64,000 bases of DNA from Cannabis sativa (GCF_029168945.1 NC_083602.1:29313323-29377322), one strand, 5' to 3'; counted from the first letter of the stretch, positions 11,988-24,038 are shown. Numbers and translations: made by a program. The notes: a model not told the origin generated them from the sequence alone.

Positions 11988-12417
11988 TTTATTTATTTAT
12001 TTAAACAATCCACAAATTCATATATATAATTCTACCAGCATCCAAAAAACATTGTGCTACGTGTTTTTAATATTAAATTTTTTATATGGTAGTATTTTAT
12101 AAGATTTTGAATAATTTATAATACAAAAAATAGAATTTAAAAAGCCTATTTTTATAAAACAAAAAAGATATATGTACAAAAAATTATTTTAACCTTATTT
12201 TCGTACACTAAATTTTCAAAATTTTACGAAAAAATTCCAAGATGTCTTAAATAGTTATGTTGTACATTTTAAAATTAAAACTATCAGAATATCAAAAAAT
12301 ATAAAAAGAATAAATGGGTGCAATCTTTTTAGGATTAGAATTTTCCTATAATATATACTAATATAAATTAACAAACTGATATGAATCAAAATAAGACATT
12401 TTTAAAAGGGTTATTTA

Positions 12418-12497
12418 TAAAAATATGAGAAAATAAAGATATGTTTTGATATATATGGCATAAAAACTTAATTACCCTAAATATGGGAAAATGAGTA
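12418..12497 (-). repeat. inverted partial copy of foldback element end
   Basis: The reverse complement of this stretch matches 11495-11573 (shared TTTAG.GTAATTAAGTTTTTATG.CATATATAT then TATTTTTGTAAAT-like). It is a lone terminus of the same family in the opposite orientation, 0.85 kb away. Confidence 0.6.
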
Positions 12498-13473
12498 CTC
12501 CACCATTTAACTTATTTAGCCAAGCTAAAAAGAAATCATTGTTTCACTTCTAAGTAAACATATAAGTTAGATGTACATATCTATGGTTAACACCCCCACT
12601 CAATTGAAATATCGAGTTCCCAAGATGTAAGTATGGGATATACCAACGGGTAAGCTGGTAACGAACAAGTTAAAAAACTCAAGAAATACAATTTGTTTAA
12701 AGCTTAACTATCTCAGGATTGAGATCAAATTGATTTAAGATCAAGTGATATTTACTTAGAAAAGATATAACGATAAGTTTATGATATTTTTACACTGTCA
12801 ATATCAGTCCAGTCTGATGTAAACACTATATATTTGAGACAAGTTTACTTTGCTAATGTATTGGAAAAGATATTCTACTTGTCTAAGTGTAAGCAAACCA
12901 CATCGTTGATTATCACATCAGTGTAAATTCAATGCACCGATAAATCTTGAGACTTAATAATTTGAAGTATATAATCACAATTATTTTCTAATGTAGTGAC
13001 AACACTATAATTGTAGACTATATATGTGTTTGAGATTTAGCATAATTTATGTATATCAAATAATTAATCATGAAATAAATATGTAAACAAAGCAATAGAC
13101 AATAGTCCAAAATGATCTTTGATCTTTTATTGATATTAAATAAGATTATATTGAAATTGACTTTTATTTAGGGCATAAAACTCCAACAATTAGTGGATCA
13201 TGATTTATTTGAAGTATTTAATCGTAATTTTAAGAGGTTTTCATTGTAGTAATTGATTTGTCATTTTCCTATTCATAAAAGAAGCTTAGTTTACGTCACA
13301 CACATTGAATATTAAATTATTAGTGCAACTATTGGATTTAGTTGAAGTTTTCGTATGAGATTTGTTCCCATTGAAAATTTTAACATGTTAGTACGGGTAT
13401 TGCTTGTTTTGAGCATGTTATGAGAGAGCTATGTCAATCGTATCTATCGCTCATTAAAACCTTAGGCGTAGCC
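12498..13473. other. AT-rich spacer, no gene seen
   Basis: No coding signal. The text near 13165-13192 (TTTATTTAGGGCATAAAACTC) resembles the 3' end of some copia LTRs, but no partner or target duplication was found. Confidence 0.4.
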
Positions 13474-13478
13474 CCAAC

Positions 13479-13609
13479 TATTAAGAGTTAGTCCCACATT
13501 GCTAATGTGTGGAAATAAATTGTGATATATAAGATGAAAGGGCTACTCCTCCTATGGCCATTTGGTTTTGGGATGGAACCTCATTCATCTTATTCCTCAA
13601 ATTCTAACA
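13479..13609 (+). repeat. 5' LTR of TRIM
   Basis: 131 bp, starting TATTAAGAGTTAGTCCCACA and ending ATTCTAACA. The usual 5' TG appears mutated to TA in both copies. Confidence 0.85.
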
Positions 13610-13621
13610 TGGTATCAGAGC
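13610..13621 (+). promoter_or_regulatory. primer binding site, tRNA-iMet type
   Basis: TGGTATCAGAGC directly abuts the 5' LTR. This is the canonical plant sequence complementary to the 3' end of initiator tRNA-Met. Confidence 0.9.
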
Positions 13622-13949
13622 CACTTGTGATCCGTTGTGAGCCCAAATTGCCACCGGTCCAAAAAGCCGTTTGTGATCCGTTGTGAGCCAAAGTGCCGCC
13701 GGTCCAAACAGATACTTCTGCTGTCTCCCCTTTAACCTCCATTTGGGACCTTTTCGGTCAATGTGTGCCAATTTCCAGTGTTGGGGTCTTTGACCTGTTT
13801 CAAAATCCACAAATTTCCCGACGTGTACACCCACAAATTTCCTGATATTTGGCCTTGTGGGATTCTTTCAAATGTCACGTTCGATCCTGTGGTCTCTTAA
13901 AGGTCGTTCGTTATACCCACACTTTCCAGGCCCAAACGTGAGGAGGGTG

Positions 13950-14237
13950 TATTAAGAGTTAGTCTTTTTTTTTTTTTTTTTGAGTGTAGCGTAATGGTAT
14001 TTTACAATCATTTAATAGCTTAATAGCTTCAAGGTCCTAGGTTCGAACCCTTGACCTCTCCCTTTTTCCCATCCCTCCCTCACCACTAAGCTAACCTTAG
14101 TGGCTTTTATTAAGAGTTAGTCCTACATTGCTAATGTGTGAAAATAAATTGTGATATATAAGATGAAATGGCTACTCCTCCCATTGCCAATTGGTTTTGG
14201 GATGGAATCTCATTCATCTTATCCTCAAATTCTAACA
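13950..14237 (+). repeat. 3' LTR of TRIM, split by a SINE
   Basis: The first 15 bases (13950-13964) and the full repeat from 14108 to 14237 belong to the LTR. The intervening 13965-14107 is a SINE whose target duplication re-created the first 15 bases. Confidence 0.85.
13965..14107 (-). mobile_element. tRNA-derived SINE, minus strand
   Basis: Read on the minus strand, a pol III box A (TAGCTTAGTGG) sits about 14 bases from the 5' end. Box B (GGTTCGAACC) follows, and the element ends in a 17-base poly(A) tail (plus-strand T run 13965-13981). The 15-bp target duplication TATTAAGAGTTAGTC is at 13950-13964 and 14108-14122. Length is 143 bp including the tail. It sits inside the 3' LTR of the TRIM, so it is the younger insertion. 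Confidence 0.85.
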
Positions 14238-14242
14238 CCAAC

Positions 14243-15610
14243 AGTCATTTCATTGAAATTTTCGTTTCTCCTCCCTGTCTATGGTGTATGGTGGCTGCCT
14301 GTGTTGGGGCTTGGGTTAGGTACAATTTTATTATGGAGACTTGGCTTCTAGCGTTTAGAGGAGTTTGTGGCTGCTCAGCTCTAGTTTTCGACTTACGTTG
14401 AGCATTTCGCCCGTCGGTTCTTGGATCTAGTCGGGGTTTGGAGTTCAAGCTTCTATCCTAATAAGGGTTTGAATGGGGCCCATGATGGGTGTACGTTTAG
14501 ATGAGCTTGGAGGCATTGTGGGCTGCGCTTCGTATGTTTCTATGGGGGATGGACTAGGTAGCTTAAGATGGGGCCTAGAGTGGTACAATCTTGTCAATGT
14601 GCCACTTCTTCAGTGTTGGGTGGTGACCTTCAGCGTTGTTTTCTTTTCATCACTTTGTTTTATTTTGTTATGAGATTCCTGATGTGAACGATTATAGACC
14701 ATTTTAATAACGATGTTTGTACTTACAGATGGTATGGTGGAGGTCTATTTGCTATCCAAACAAAAAATCAATTGGCTAATTTCTTGACAAAATGTTGACT
14801 CAAAATGTGTGCATCTATTATTTAATAATAAAAGAAAATGTGCTCATGTCAACGTAAATTAATATTGGTAATGCCCATTGGATAATTCTTGGATTTTGCC
14901 TCTTAATATATGAACTCTTTCATATTCTTATAATAAATAATAAATAATGAAGAAAAAGTAATATTGAATTAAAATAAAAATTGTCAAATAAATGCAGAAA
15001 ACCATTATCAATTGGCTCAATTTAGATATAACAGATTTGGGTAAGAATAAAATTGACTTGGAAGTTAGGTTGAATAGGTCACCCACCCCCTTTACTCTTT
15101 TCTCAAATGCTTAAGATTTGTATGGAAAAACAGAAAACGTAACCGAGACTTTTATCTTTCTCAATTGTAAGAAGATGAGGGCAACCAAAATCTACTAATT
15201 CACTTAACAGTTCCCACAAAATTAACATCTCTCTCTCGCTCTGATAATGGTTAACACTAGACCAAGTTACACTCTCCTTCATACTAGGTCTAGTTAGCTG
15301 CATGGTAAAATGTACAAAATTCTTGGCTCACCAAAAAGGTCAATGCATGGCCTAAAAAAGGGGCCTCCTATTTTGAATCATGTTATGCAAAACTGAATAA
15401 ATTAATATAACAAATGAAGACAGCTTTTCAATTACTTGACCTCTTCATTTCCTTGATGCTTTGCTTGTTCCTTGTCGGCATGCATTTCTTTTGATGAAAT
15501 GGGGTCTTTTTCTGTAATAAATATAACAGGTTTATCAAGTTGTCTTCTGCATAATCTGGAAAAAAATGTGAAAACCCCTAAATATCATCAGAATGATCCT
15601 CATTATGTTG
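14243..15610. other. spacer and 3' flank of AIR carboxylase gene
   Basis: No gene in this stretch. It should contain the 3'UTR of the minus-strand gene ending at 15611. Bases 14763-14798 read, in one frame, like the last residues of a copia RNase H (NQLANFLTK then stop), a possible eroded scrap. Confidence 0.4.
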
Positions 15611-18600
15611 TCAAGGATTCAAATAAGATTCCCAGCCAACTTTTTCAAGCTTTTCTGTTTTTACCAAGACTTCGTTTCGCATGTCGTCTTGGTACTGACT
15701 CATTCTGCATGCAAGTAATTTATTCACACATTAAACATAAGCAAATCCATAGATATTAAATAAAGAAATGAAAGGTCAAGTTTTATGTGCACGGGACAAG
15801 TGGAGGTGGAGAATCATACCTTGATACTAGGTCAGCATCCCCAACACCCAACATTCTTACTGCAAGTAAACCTGCATTTGTAGCATTATTTATTGCAACC
15901 GTTGCAACTGGGACACCTCTTGGCATCTACAGGCCAGTCATGCAAAAGAAACATTTAGGCTACTTTGCAAGAAGCATCATACTCGGACAATAAAATTAAA
16001 TATCAGGTTGGAACTAAATAATAAAACTCTTGGCTCTCAGGTCTGTCTACACATAAAGACCAAGGTTGACAAGACAAAAATTACAGGTACCTGTACAATA
16101 GATAAGAGTGAATCAATTCCATCTAATGTAGAAGCACGCACAGGGACACCAATTACTGGCAAGGGAGTAAGTGAAGCTACCATACCTAAAATTTAAAGAC
16201 GGAATAGAACCAATGTTAAAATTACAAGAAACATATCACCATATGTATAAACAAATTGTTTATTTTGACTAGCCTGGTAAATGAGCTGCACCACCAGCAC
16301 CAGCAATGATGACCTGAATGCCTCGATCTCGAGCAGCAGAAGCATAAGAAAACATATTTTCAGGAGTACGGTGTGCTGAAACTATTCGCACCTGCAATTT
16401 AATTTATATACATGATACAATAACTTGAGTCAAGTTTATACTAAAAAAATTATAACAAGAACATACGAAGCCTAATGTCAAACTGTAATTAACAAAGAAA
16501 ATAACCTCGTAAGGCACATCAAACATGGCTAAAATCTTTGCAGCATCCTTCATAACAGGAAGATCTGAATCAGAGCCCATTATGATCCCAACATGTGGTG
16601 TGACTACACTTAGCGAACAAGAAAAAAATTAAGGCAATCTACAGTTAGCAAATATTATAAAAATTTATTTTGCGAATCTATTATTTTGGGGGGTTTCTCA
16701 GTTTTTCTTTCATGAAAGATTTAAGAATTAGAATGCTACAAGTTTTGCTAAGTTACACTTCTCTATAGATTTGCATTGAAGATGATGATGGAAAATTATT
16801 AAACTTTCCAACCAGCTACATTTCTAAAGCAACTGATAAATAATAAAAACAGCCAATTACAACCAACCTGCAGACTGGCTATCAAAACTTTCTCTATTCA
16901 GTAATGAGTCTAAACGTTTCTCCACATCAGCCTTGGATGGACCAACAATGGTGATGTGACCCATCTTCCTTTGCTTCCGCATTTCTAGAAAATTATGATG
17001 GTACAAAAAGACACATTGGAAATAAATAATAAAGGAATGTATGTGGCAAGACATTGGTCAAGAAAATTTAAGGAGATTCCTACCTGGCTTATCGTACCAA
17101 TGAACAGTAGCCCCCGTTATACCCAAAGCCCTTCCAATAAGTTGATGTGCTAAAGAGAAACCACGATCCCCCTCATCTTCACCAAGTATATTATACATAA
17201 TTGCAGCTGGCGTTTTCATCGATGGATTACCAAGGGGAAGACCAACAACAGCCCGTAAGTGTTGTTCATACTGTGAGGTGTAGCAAGACTCTATTGTGTG
17301 ATGACCACTATTATGAGGTCTAGGAGCCACTTCATTTAGTAGGATCTGATGAAATAGCAATGGGCATTATAAGTAAATGAAACATATTGCTTAACTAAAA
17401 CATAAGTTACATTACTACCTGACCATCCTCTGTCAAGAACAACTCAACAGCAAACACACCAGCACCTTCTAATGAACTAACAGCTTTATAGGCAACTTCA
17501 GTGGCCAGCTTTTGAATCTTCCATGACACATTAGCCGGCGACTTGACAATATGACAAATATTTTCCCTAAAAGAAGAGAAAAAAGAAACTCTCAATTATA
17601 TGTGACTTGAGTAGTGCAAGTCAGAGATCAAGTATCATGTAAATGTATTTCACAAACATTTGAATATTAAAGTCCAAAACTCAACAGCAAGTACCATTAG
17701 TTTCTGAAAGATACGATAATTTCAAATCTACAACTTACTTGTGAATAGTTTCAACAACAGGATAACATAAGATGGAGTTATCTCTCCCTCTTGCAACAAT
17801 GACAGCCAGCTCCTAGTGTAACATTGCAACACAGTAAAAGAAGTCCATTAGTAATTGTTAAATTCCTTTGAAACTTTTATCTTGAATATTTTGAAGAGAT
17901 ATCTCCAAAATAGTCTAAAATTTGCAATAGGCTTATCAAATGATTCTGAACTTATAAAAACCTAAAATAGAAACAGCTAACACACCAATATCACATAATA
18001 ATAAGTATCCCAAGCAGAAATACACTAGTTGAATGTAACAACAATTGACAAAGAACATACCCAACAACCAATACCAATAGACAAATTTACTATTAGGGCT
18101 CGTTTGGAACGTCGTATTAGGTCGTATTGTATTGTAGTGTATTATATTGAATTGGATTATATATCATATTTTTATATAATACTATACTAAAATATTATAT
18201 ATTTAGGTGTCCATAAAAATTAATACCACATATATCTCAGAATGTAAAACTGTTTCAATGAATTAGATATAAGTCCACCCTACCATTCATAGAACTAAAC
18301 AATCAATTTACCACTCAAGGGTAACTTTGTCTACTATCTTGTTCCCTGACTTAAGCTAGAAATTTGATTTTATTAGTTTCAAGATCACTATTTCATTATA
18401 AAATTTCACAAGGTAAGATGCTTATCTACAACCTCTGCTGGGACGTGGTTGAACTAACCTTCACAAAAGGAGCCCATTTCTCCACATACAAACCATGGCC
18501 AAAGCCCCCAAGAGCTGGGAAACAGGGGAAAAAAAAGGAGTTAAATGCAAGGTATAGGCTCTATTCATCCAAATGAAACAAACAACAGATACTATTATTT

Positions 18601-19967
18601 CCTGCCAAGCATAATAACAATACACTATGAAATTCGAAAGTAATTTTTAAATTTAATTAATACTTTGGGATCAGTAAGCTAACCCTAGAAGATAAATCAA
18701 GACCGTTAATCATCATTTAATAATAAATAAACTATGTTACCAGCAATAGCAGCAGAAAGCTCCTCCTCACTTTTAGCAACAGCATTTCCACGCCCATCAT
18801 AGGCTAACCTTTTACTCTTAATCATAAGAGGATAACCAAACAGTTGCCCTGCTTTCTTGGCACCTTCAAGTTCATCTATCTGCCTTTGTCATAGATTATT
18901 ACAAAGAAAAATGTCACATAATTGTTACAAAAAGGAAATGCATAGCAGTTGTAATCCTTCACAATCACATGAATGAATCATGAGTAAACACCTGCATAAA
19001 CTCTGGAAGCGGAATATCATGCTGAGAAAAATGAACCTTCTGAAGATATTTATCCTGCCAGATGCGTGAAAACAAAGTTAAGTGCAGCACCTAATAACAT
19101 ATCAGGGAATGCTCTTCTCATATTTCATATTTTGTTATCTACTAAACAGAGACAAGGGCTTAGCATTTCATGGATGGTAGGCTATTATACCATATTCTCA
19201 AAAGTATTTCCTAAATGATGATACTAACACTAAATAAGATGAAACCAACCTGGATTATGCGAATGGTAGAGGCTTTGGGTTGGCAATCAACTCCCTGTAG
19301 CTCAAGTTTCTCCAAAGTGGCAACATTGACATGTTCAATCTCAAATGTCAATACTCCACACCTAACTACCAAGAAAGAAGATTAGCAATAAAAAAAATCA
19401 TTGTATAGTACATTTATATAAATAACCGGGATTTGTGTGAACCTCTTAGCAAATTCTTCGACTGCAGCACTATCATCAAAACTTCCAACCATATGTTGGT
19501 AAGAGAGAGCACTGGCAGGGCAATTCTGTTGAGGGTCCAAAACCACAACTTTAATGGCCATTTGAGAAGCTGCTTGGCATAGCATTCGACCCAGTTGGCC
19601 TCCACCTAGAACACCAACAATGGTCTCAGACGAACCATGAACAGCCGAATCATCTTCCCTATTTAAAAAATAAAATAATAACATGAATATAATATAGTTC
19701 AAATGCCAAACTTTCTTCAGTAAGAACTAAAGAAAAAAATGCTAACCTGGGTGAAGTGTCAGGTAAGGCCCGGCAAGCCAAGACGGGATTACGATTCTGC
19801 GGAGGCTGTTTTAATAAGGAAGAAGAAGAAGAAGTAGTAGAGAGAGTTTGTTTATATGAGTTGGTAGAGGAGCGGTCCATGAAAATAGTAAAGGATGTAT
19901 GTTTTGTAGAAGGGAATGATGGCCTGTAGCATCGAAAATCCAAAGCAGTGTGGGATGAGCGAAGCAT
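15611..19967 (-). CDS. PURKE: bifunctional phosphoribosylaminoimidazole carboxylase (PurK-PurE), plastid
   Basis: Converts AIR to CAIR in de novo purine synthesis. Exons read by eye (minus strand): 19967-19747, 19658-19443, 19361-19250, 19054-18992, 18879-18741, 18514-18459, 17812-17739, 17566-17419, 17345-17084, 16984-16868, 16603-16506, 16391-16274, 16185-16091, 15926-15820, 15704-15611. They total 1,920 nt, in frame, for 639 aa. Exon 1 encodes a Ser-rich N-terminus like a plastid transit peptide. PurK follows with the [11 protein letters not shown] nucleotide-binding loop in exon 2 and the ATP-grasp core in exons 5-9. PurE follows with [11 protein letters not shown] in exon 11 and SAHRTPE plus [11 protein letters not shown] in exon 12. 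All introns look GT-AG except the one after exon 12, which starts GC. An in-frame ATG at 20081 would add 38 residues; I prefer 19967 because the length fits plant homologues. Confidence 0.92.
16186..16273 (-). other. GC-AG intron in the PurE part
   Basis: The donor reads CCAG|GCTAGT and the acceptor TTTTAG|GTATGG. Only this placement keeps the PurE sequence LPG-MVASL in frame. GC donors are a known minor class of U2 introns; here the rest of the donor only partly matches the usual AG|GCAAGT. Confidence 0.8.
18096..18225. repeat. possible MITE fragment in intron
   Basis: GGGCTCGTTTGGAACG followed by AT-rich DNA inside the intron 17813-18458 resembles one end of hAT- or PIF-type MITEs. No opposite terminus was found in the intron, so it is a fragment or a chance match. 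Confidence 0.3.
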
Positions 19968-20122
19968 CTCTTTCTTCAGACTCAACCACCAAAAGTGCGA
20001 GCTCTGCGTTGGGGTGTTACTACACCGGAGTGGCTGGGCTGCGAGTTGTGAGTTGTTAATGGAATGGAAGAAGATAAACAATGAAAATTAGGTTTTTCCT
20101 CTTTTCTTTTTAATTAATTAAC

Positions 20123-20134
20123 CAATATATATAC
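20123..20134 (-). promoter_or_regulatory. TATA-like box upstream of PURKE
   Basis: On the minus strand GGTATATATATTGG lies ~160 bases upstream of the ATG at 19967. A start site ~30 bases downstream would put the alternative ATG at 20081 only some 15-20 bases from the cap, which favours initiation at 19967. Confidence 0.4.
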
Positions 20135-20239
20135 CTGCGCCACTTGATATTCATTATTCACTGAGCACTCTTGGCTTCAGGTATAATAGCTATCATAAAA
20201 TAAAATAATTCACAAAAAAAAAAAGAAGTTGGAGAATGT

Positions 20240-20480
20240 TATAAGAGCATCTCCAATGGTAAGTTGGAGAATACTATAAGAGAAAGGTTCTTTATTGAAT
20301 CACATTCAATGTTTTTAGACCCATTCAGATTCAATCCAATGTTTTTAGACCCATCCAAATCCAATTCAATTATATATTGAATGTTAGATTTCTCCAACCG
20401 ATCCAATCCAATAAATTATTAGATTGGATCGATTCCATCCAATGGATGAATCCCTGTATTGGAGCGTATCTATCCAATAC
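20240..20480. repeat. possible MITE, 5' of PURKE
   Basis: GAGCATCTCCAATGG, a common MITE terminus in plants, starts the stretch. An imperfect inverse (GTATTGGAGCGTATC) lies near 20456-20470. The body repeats ATCCAAT/ATTGGAT words. TSDs were not identified. Confidence 0.3.
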
Positions 20481-22676
20481 TTTTGATCTAATATTTTTTA
20501 GACTGGATTAGATTCATCTAATATTTTTAATCCAAAATTAATTAGATTGATTGGATCCATCTAATCCAATCCAAGAGTAAAACCTGATTTTTCACTAAAC
20601 GGCTAATATATTAGTCATGTTTAAAAAGGCGTTTTTAAGGCGCACCTCACGCCTCAAGTTGGCGTTTAAAAAGTGCATCAAGGCGTGCACCTTGCTGAAA
20701 AGAAGAGAGCGTACGCCTTAAGTGGTGAGGTGCTAAAATGAGGCGTGAGGCGTTAGAAGCGTGCACCTCAAATTTTGAAAGTAAAATGGGCTATTTGAGC
20801 CCTAAAAAAAAGGTCCAAATTGCTATTTTAAATTTAGTTTTCTGCTGCCCAACTTAAAGACTTAAAAACTTTAAAAAGAAAGCCCAATAAACATCAATAA
20901 AAAAGTGCAATAAAATATTTAAGTGAGCCCAAATAAAACTTAAAAATAAAAACCCTAGTTCTATCTTCTACCTATCTCACAGCAGCTCCCTCTCTTCTTC
21001 ACAGCAGCACACAGCTGCTTCTTATTTCTTCAACCAACGATAAAAAAAACTTGTTGCCTTCTTCCTTCAAATTGGTGCCACTGCCCTTGCCTTCCTTCTC
21101 ACTGCTTCTCCATTTTCACTGCCTTCCTCCACCTTGCTGCTGCCTTTTCCCTCTTCTCATCACAAAAAAAATACACTTGTTGGTTGCTGCTGCCTTGTCC
21201 GAGTTAGATGCTTGTTCAACTCTTCTAAAGTTTCTGCTTATTACTTTCTTTGTTCCATAGCTAAGCATTTGAATATCATTTAGTTTATTTAATTAATAAG
21301 CCATATTTAGTTGTTCTTAGGTTCATTAGGTGGTGATTTATTATTTGGTTGTTACTTTGTTTTGTGTAGATAAGAAAATGAATAGAAAATTAAAATTGAG
21401 TCGTATTGGTGTTGGAGGAGCTAGTGGCAGTGGTAGTGTTGATGGTAATAATAATAATGGTCTTGGAAATAGAAAAGATCTGGCTTGGAAACATGGTTTT
21501 GAAGTTGATACTTCAGGTGGAAATGCTGAAAATAAGAAAAATTATATTTACATTAAGTGTAAATACTGCAGGAAGCTTATTACGGGTGGTGTTGCAAGGT
21601 TGAAACAACACCTTGCTCACACTAGAAAAGGTGTTGCACCATGTAAGGAGGTTCCCAAAGAAGTTAAGAATGAATTTGTGGAGCTCTTGAAACAAAAAAT
21701 ATTAGAAAAGTGTGTGGCTCAAATGATATTCGAAGAGATGGTTGAGTCGGGATCTTATTACACTAAGACTTGTGCTCCCATGTCTGCTACAGGTGTAATA
21801 GGACCAATTAATAGGTTTATGGGTGATGGTAGTGATAGGACAACCGCTGAACAAATCCATATAACTCCCGAAAATGAGAAAGAAATGCGTGATAATGTTT
21901 GCATGGACATTGGGAGGTGTTTCTTTGAGAATGCTTTGCCTTTTCATTTGGTTAAGAGTCCTTCCTTTACCAATATGTGTCGCTCAATTGGAAATTATGG
22001 TAGGGATTGAAACCTCCTTGTATGTATGAGCTTAGGACTTGAATATTGAAGGAGGAGATACTGACACTATAATTGAGGATATTAAAAAGACATGCCCATC
22101 AATGGGACTTTCAATAATGTCTGATGGATGGTCCGACGGTAGAACTCGAAGCATACTTATCTTGATCAACAATCCTAAGGGCACTGTGTTTTTAAAAAGT
22201 ATTGATGCCTCCTCATTTAGTAAAAATGCAGAAAAGTTGTTTAAAATGTTGGATGACGTTATTGAAGAAATTGGAGAGCATCTTGTTGTTCAAGTGGTTA
22301 CTGATAATGCTAGTGCCTACAAAGCAGGTATATTATTGATGGAGAAAAGAAAGCATCTCTATTGGACTCCATGTGTTGCACTGTATTGATTTGATGCTTG
22401 AAAAAATTGGAGGGTTGCCACAACATGCAACTGCTTCGAGTAAAGCAAAAAAATTGAGCATGTATATTTACAATCATCAATTGGTCTTAGACATGATGAG
22501 AAAATTTGCCAAAAGAGACATTGTAAGACCCTGCTGCCACTAGATTTGCATCTGCATTTCTTGCACTACAAAGCATTTATCAAGTGAGGCAACCTTTGGA
22601 GGCTATGTTTACTTCTAAAGAGTGGATAGAGTGTCCTTGGGCGGCTAAACCAAATGGAAAAGAAGCAAGAAAAACA

Positions 22677-22842
22677 GTTTTAAAAGACAAGAACTTTTGG
22701 CCAAGTTTAATTTATGCTATTAGGTACACAAGCCCTTTAGTTGAAGTGCTAAGGCTAACAATTTTGAAGGACAAGAACTTTTCGCCAAGTGTGATTTATG
22801 TTATTAGGACCACAAGCCCTTTAGTTGAAGTGCTAAGGTTAG
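22677..22842 (+). repeat. 84-bp tandem duplication inside hAT transposase
   Basis: Two diverged 28-codon units, starting near 22677 and 22761, both read LKDKNF.PS.IY.IR.TSPLVEVLRL. The duplication keeps the frame. Confidence 0.8.
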
Positions 22843-23257
22843 TTGATGGTGATAAGGAACTGGCTATGGGATTTCTCTATAATGCAATGGATAAGGCGAA
22901 GGAAAAGTTAGCAAATAATTTGGGTGGAGAAGAAAAAGATTACAATGAGATATGGGAAAATCATTGATGAGAAATGGGAATTTCAATTACATCAACATTT
23001 GCATGTCGCTGCCTACTATTTGAATCCCTGCTGTCATTATGCAGAAGATTTTTCCAACCATCCAGAGGTCAAGTTGGGTTTGTTACATTGTATGGACACT
23101 TATCTCAGATCCCAAAAAAAAAAGAGAAAAAGCTGACCTTCAATGTAGCATTTTTCACAAGGAAGGCTTCTTTGAATTTACCCAAGCTAAACTAACATTT
23201 AAAAAACGATCACTAGGTAATTAAATGTCTAAATATTTTACTAATGCTTTTGGAAAA

Positions 23258-24038
23258 TGTTGCTCCAAAATTCGCCCAATATACGTGGACCAGTCAAGAG
23301 GGGACACGTGGATCAGATAACTTGGAAAGATTTGCTAAGTCTCTTTATGCCACCAGGAAGCGCTATTAACATGGGTCCCGGAGGAGACACCCGGAGTATA
23401 AGCTACTCCCGGAAGCTAGTATAGCGTGAAGGCTCTCCGGGATGTGTCAGGTCTCTCTCGAGAAATCAAGTCGCATTTAATGCTGCATGGGAGGAAGCGT
23501 GTTGGGACTGTAACACGCAATAAAGTCTGACGGCACAACCCCCAAACAGCAGCGCTACAGTAATGATCATTTAAGTCTAGCGACGGCTACTCTGCGAAGA
23601 GTCACGTCAATCATAAGACAAAAAGGACATTCTCCATAAAAGCCCTATAGCACCTAGGGATTTGACCATGCATCACCCATGGTATATTCATCGGAAATGC
23701 CCAACTTTATGGATACTTACAGATACATGTGTAAGAACAATTCTAGGGATTACCCCACCAAAGCACTATAAATACCCCCTCAAAGCTCATTTAATGGGGT
23801 CGGAGAATCTTGGTTGCAAAAGAGTAAGAAGAGAAAAAACTCACCAAGAACATTCTCTGTATTAAAGAGAAAAACATTCTCTCAAGTGTAGAATCTGTAT
23901 TAAACACATCCATTAATAGCAGTGGCTCGTGGACTAAGGCTCATTAACGCCCCAACCACGTAAAAAATCTCCATCTTGCTTTCTTACAGCTCATCATTAT
24001 AATTATATTTTAACGGTTGCCGAAAACCTCGGTCAACA
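23258..24038 (+). repeat. 5' LTR of Tat copy A
   Basis: 781 bp, TGTTGCTCC...GGTCAACA. A TATAAATA box lies at about 23767-23774. A ~67-codon ORF at 23662-23865 is not considered a gene. Confidence 0.92.

Larger units (their letters stand above)
13479..14237 (+). mobile_element. TRIM (terminal-repeat retrotransposon in miniature)
   Basis: Two ~131-bp terminal repeats (13479-13609 and 13950-14237 minus the SINE) flank a ~340-bp non-coding interior. A perfect primer binding site for initiator methionine tRNA follows the first repeat and a purine-rich tract (AGGAGGGTG) precedes the second. The target duplication CCAAC is intact at 13474-13478 and 14238-14242. It encodes no protein, so it depended on enzymes from another element. 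The interior has a short duplicated motif (TGTGATCCGTTGTGAGCC near 13626 and 13670). Confidence 0.88.

Noticed and set aside
13990..14060. tRNA-like box A and box B on the plus strand (TAGCGTAATGG, GGTTCGAACC)
   Set aside because: Box B is almost palindromic; the poly(A) tail and target duplication show a minus-strand SINE and not a tRNA gene.
19659..20081. Start of PURKE at 20081
   Set aside because: In frame, but only about 15-20 bases from the likely transcription start and would lengthen the protein to 677 aa; 19967 gives 639 aa, nearer to plant homologues as I recall them. Not excluded.
23662..23865. Small ORF (67-76 codons) seen in all four Tat LTRs (also 35305-35535, 37554-37760, 55846-56052)
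   Set aside because: Its conservation follows from the LTRs being recent copies of one family; it differs in frame end and has no gene signals.
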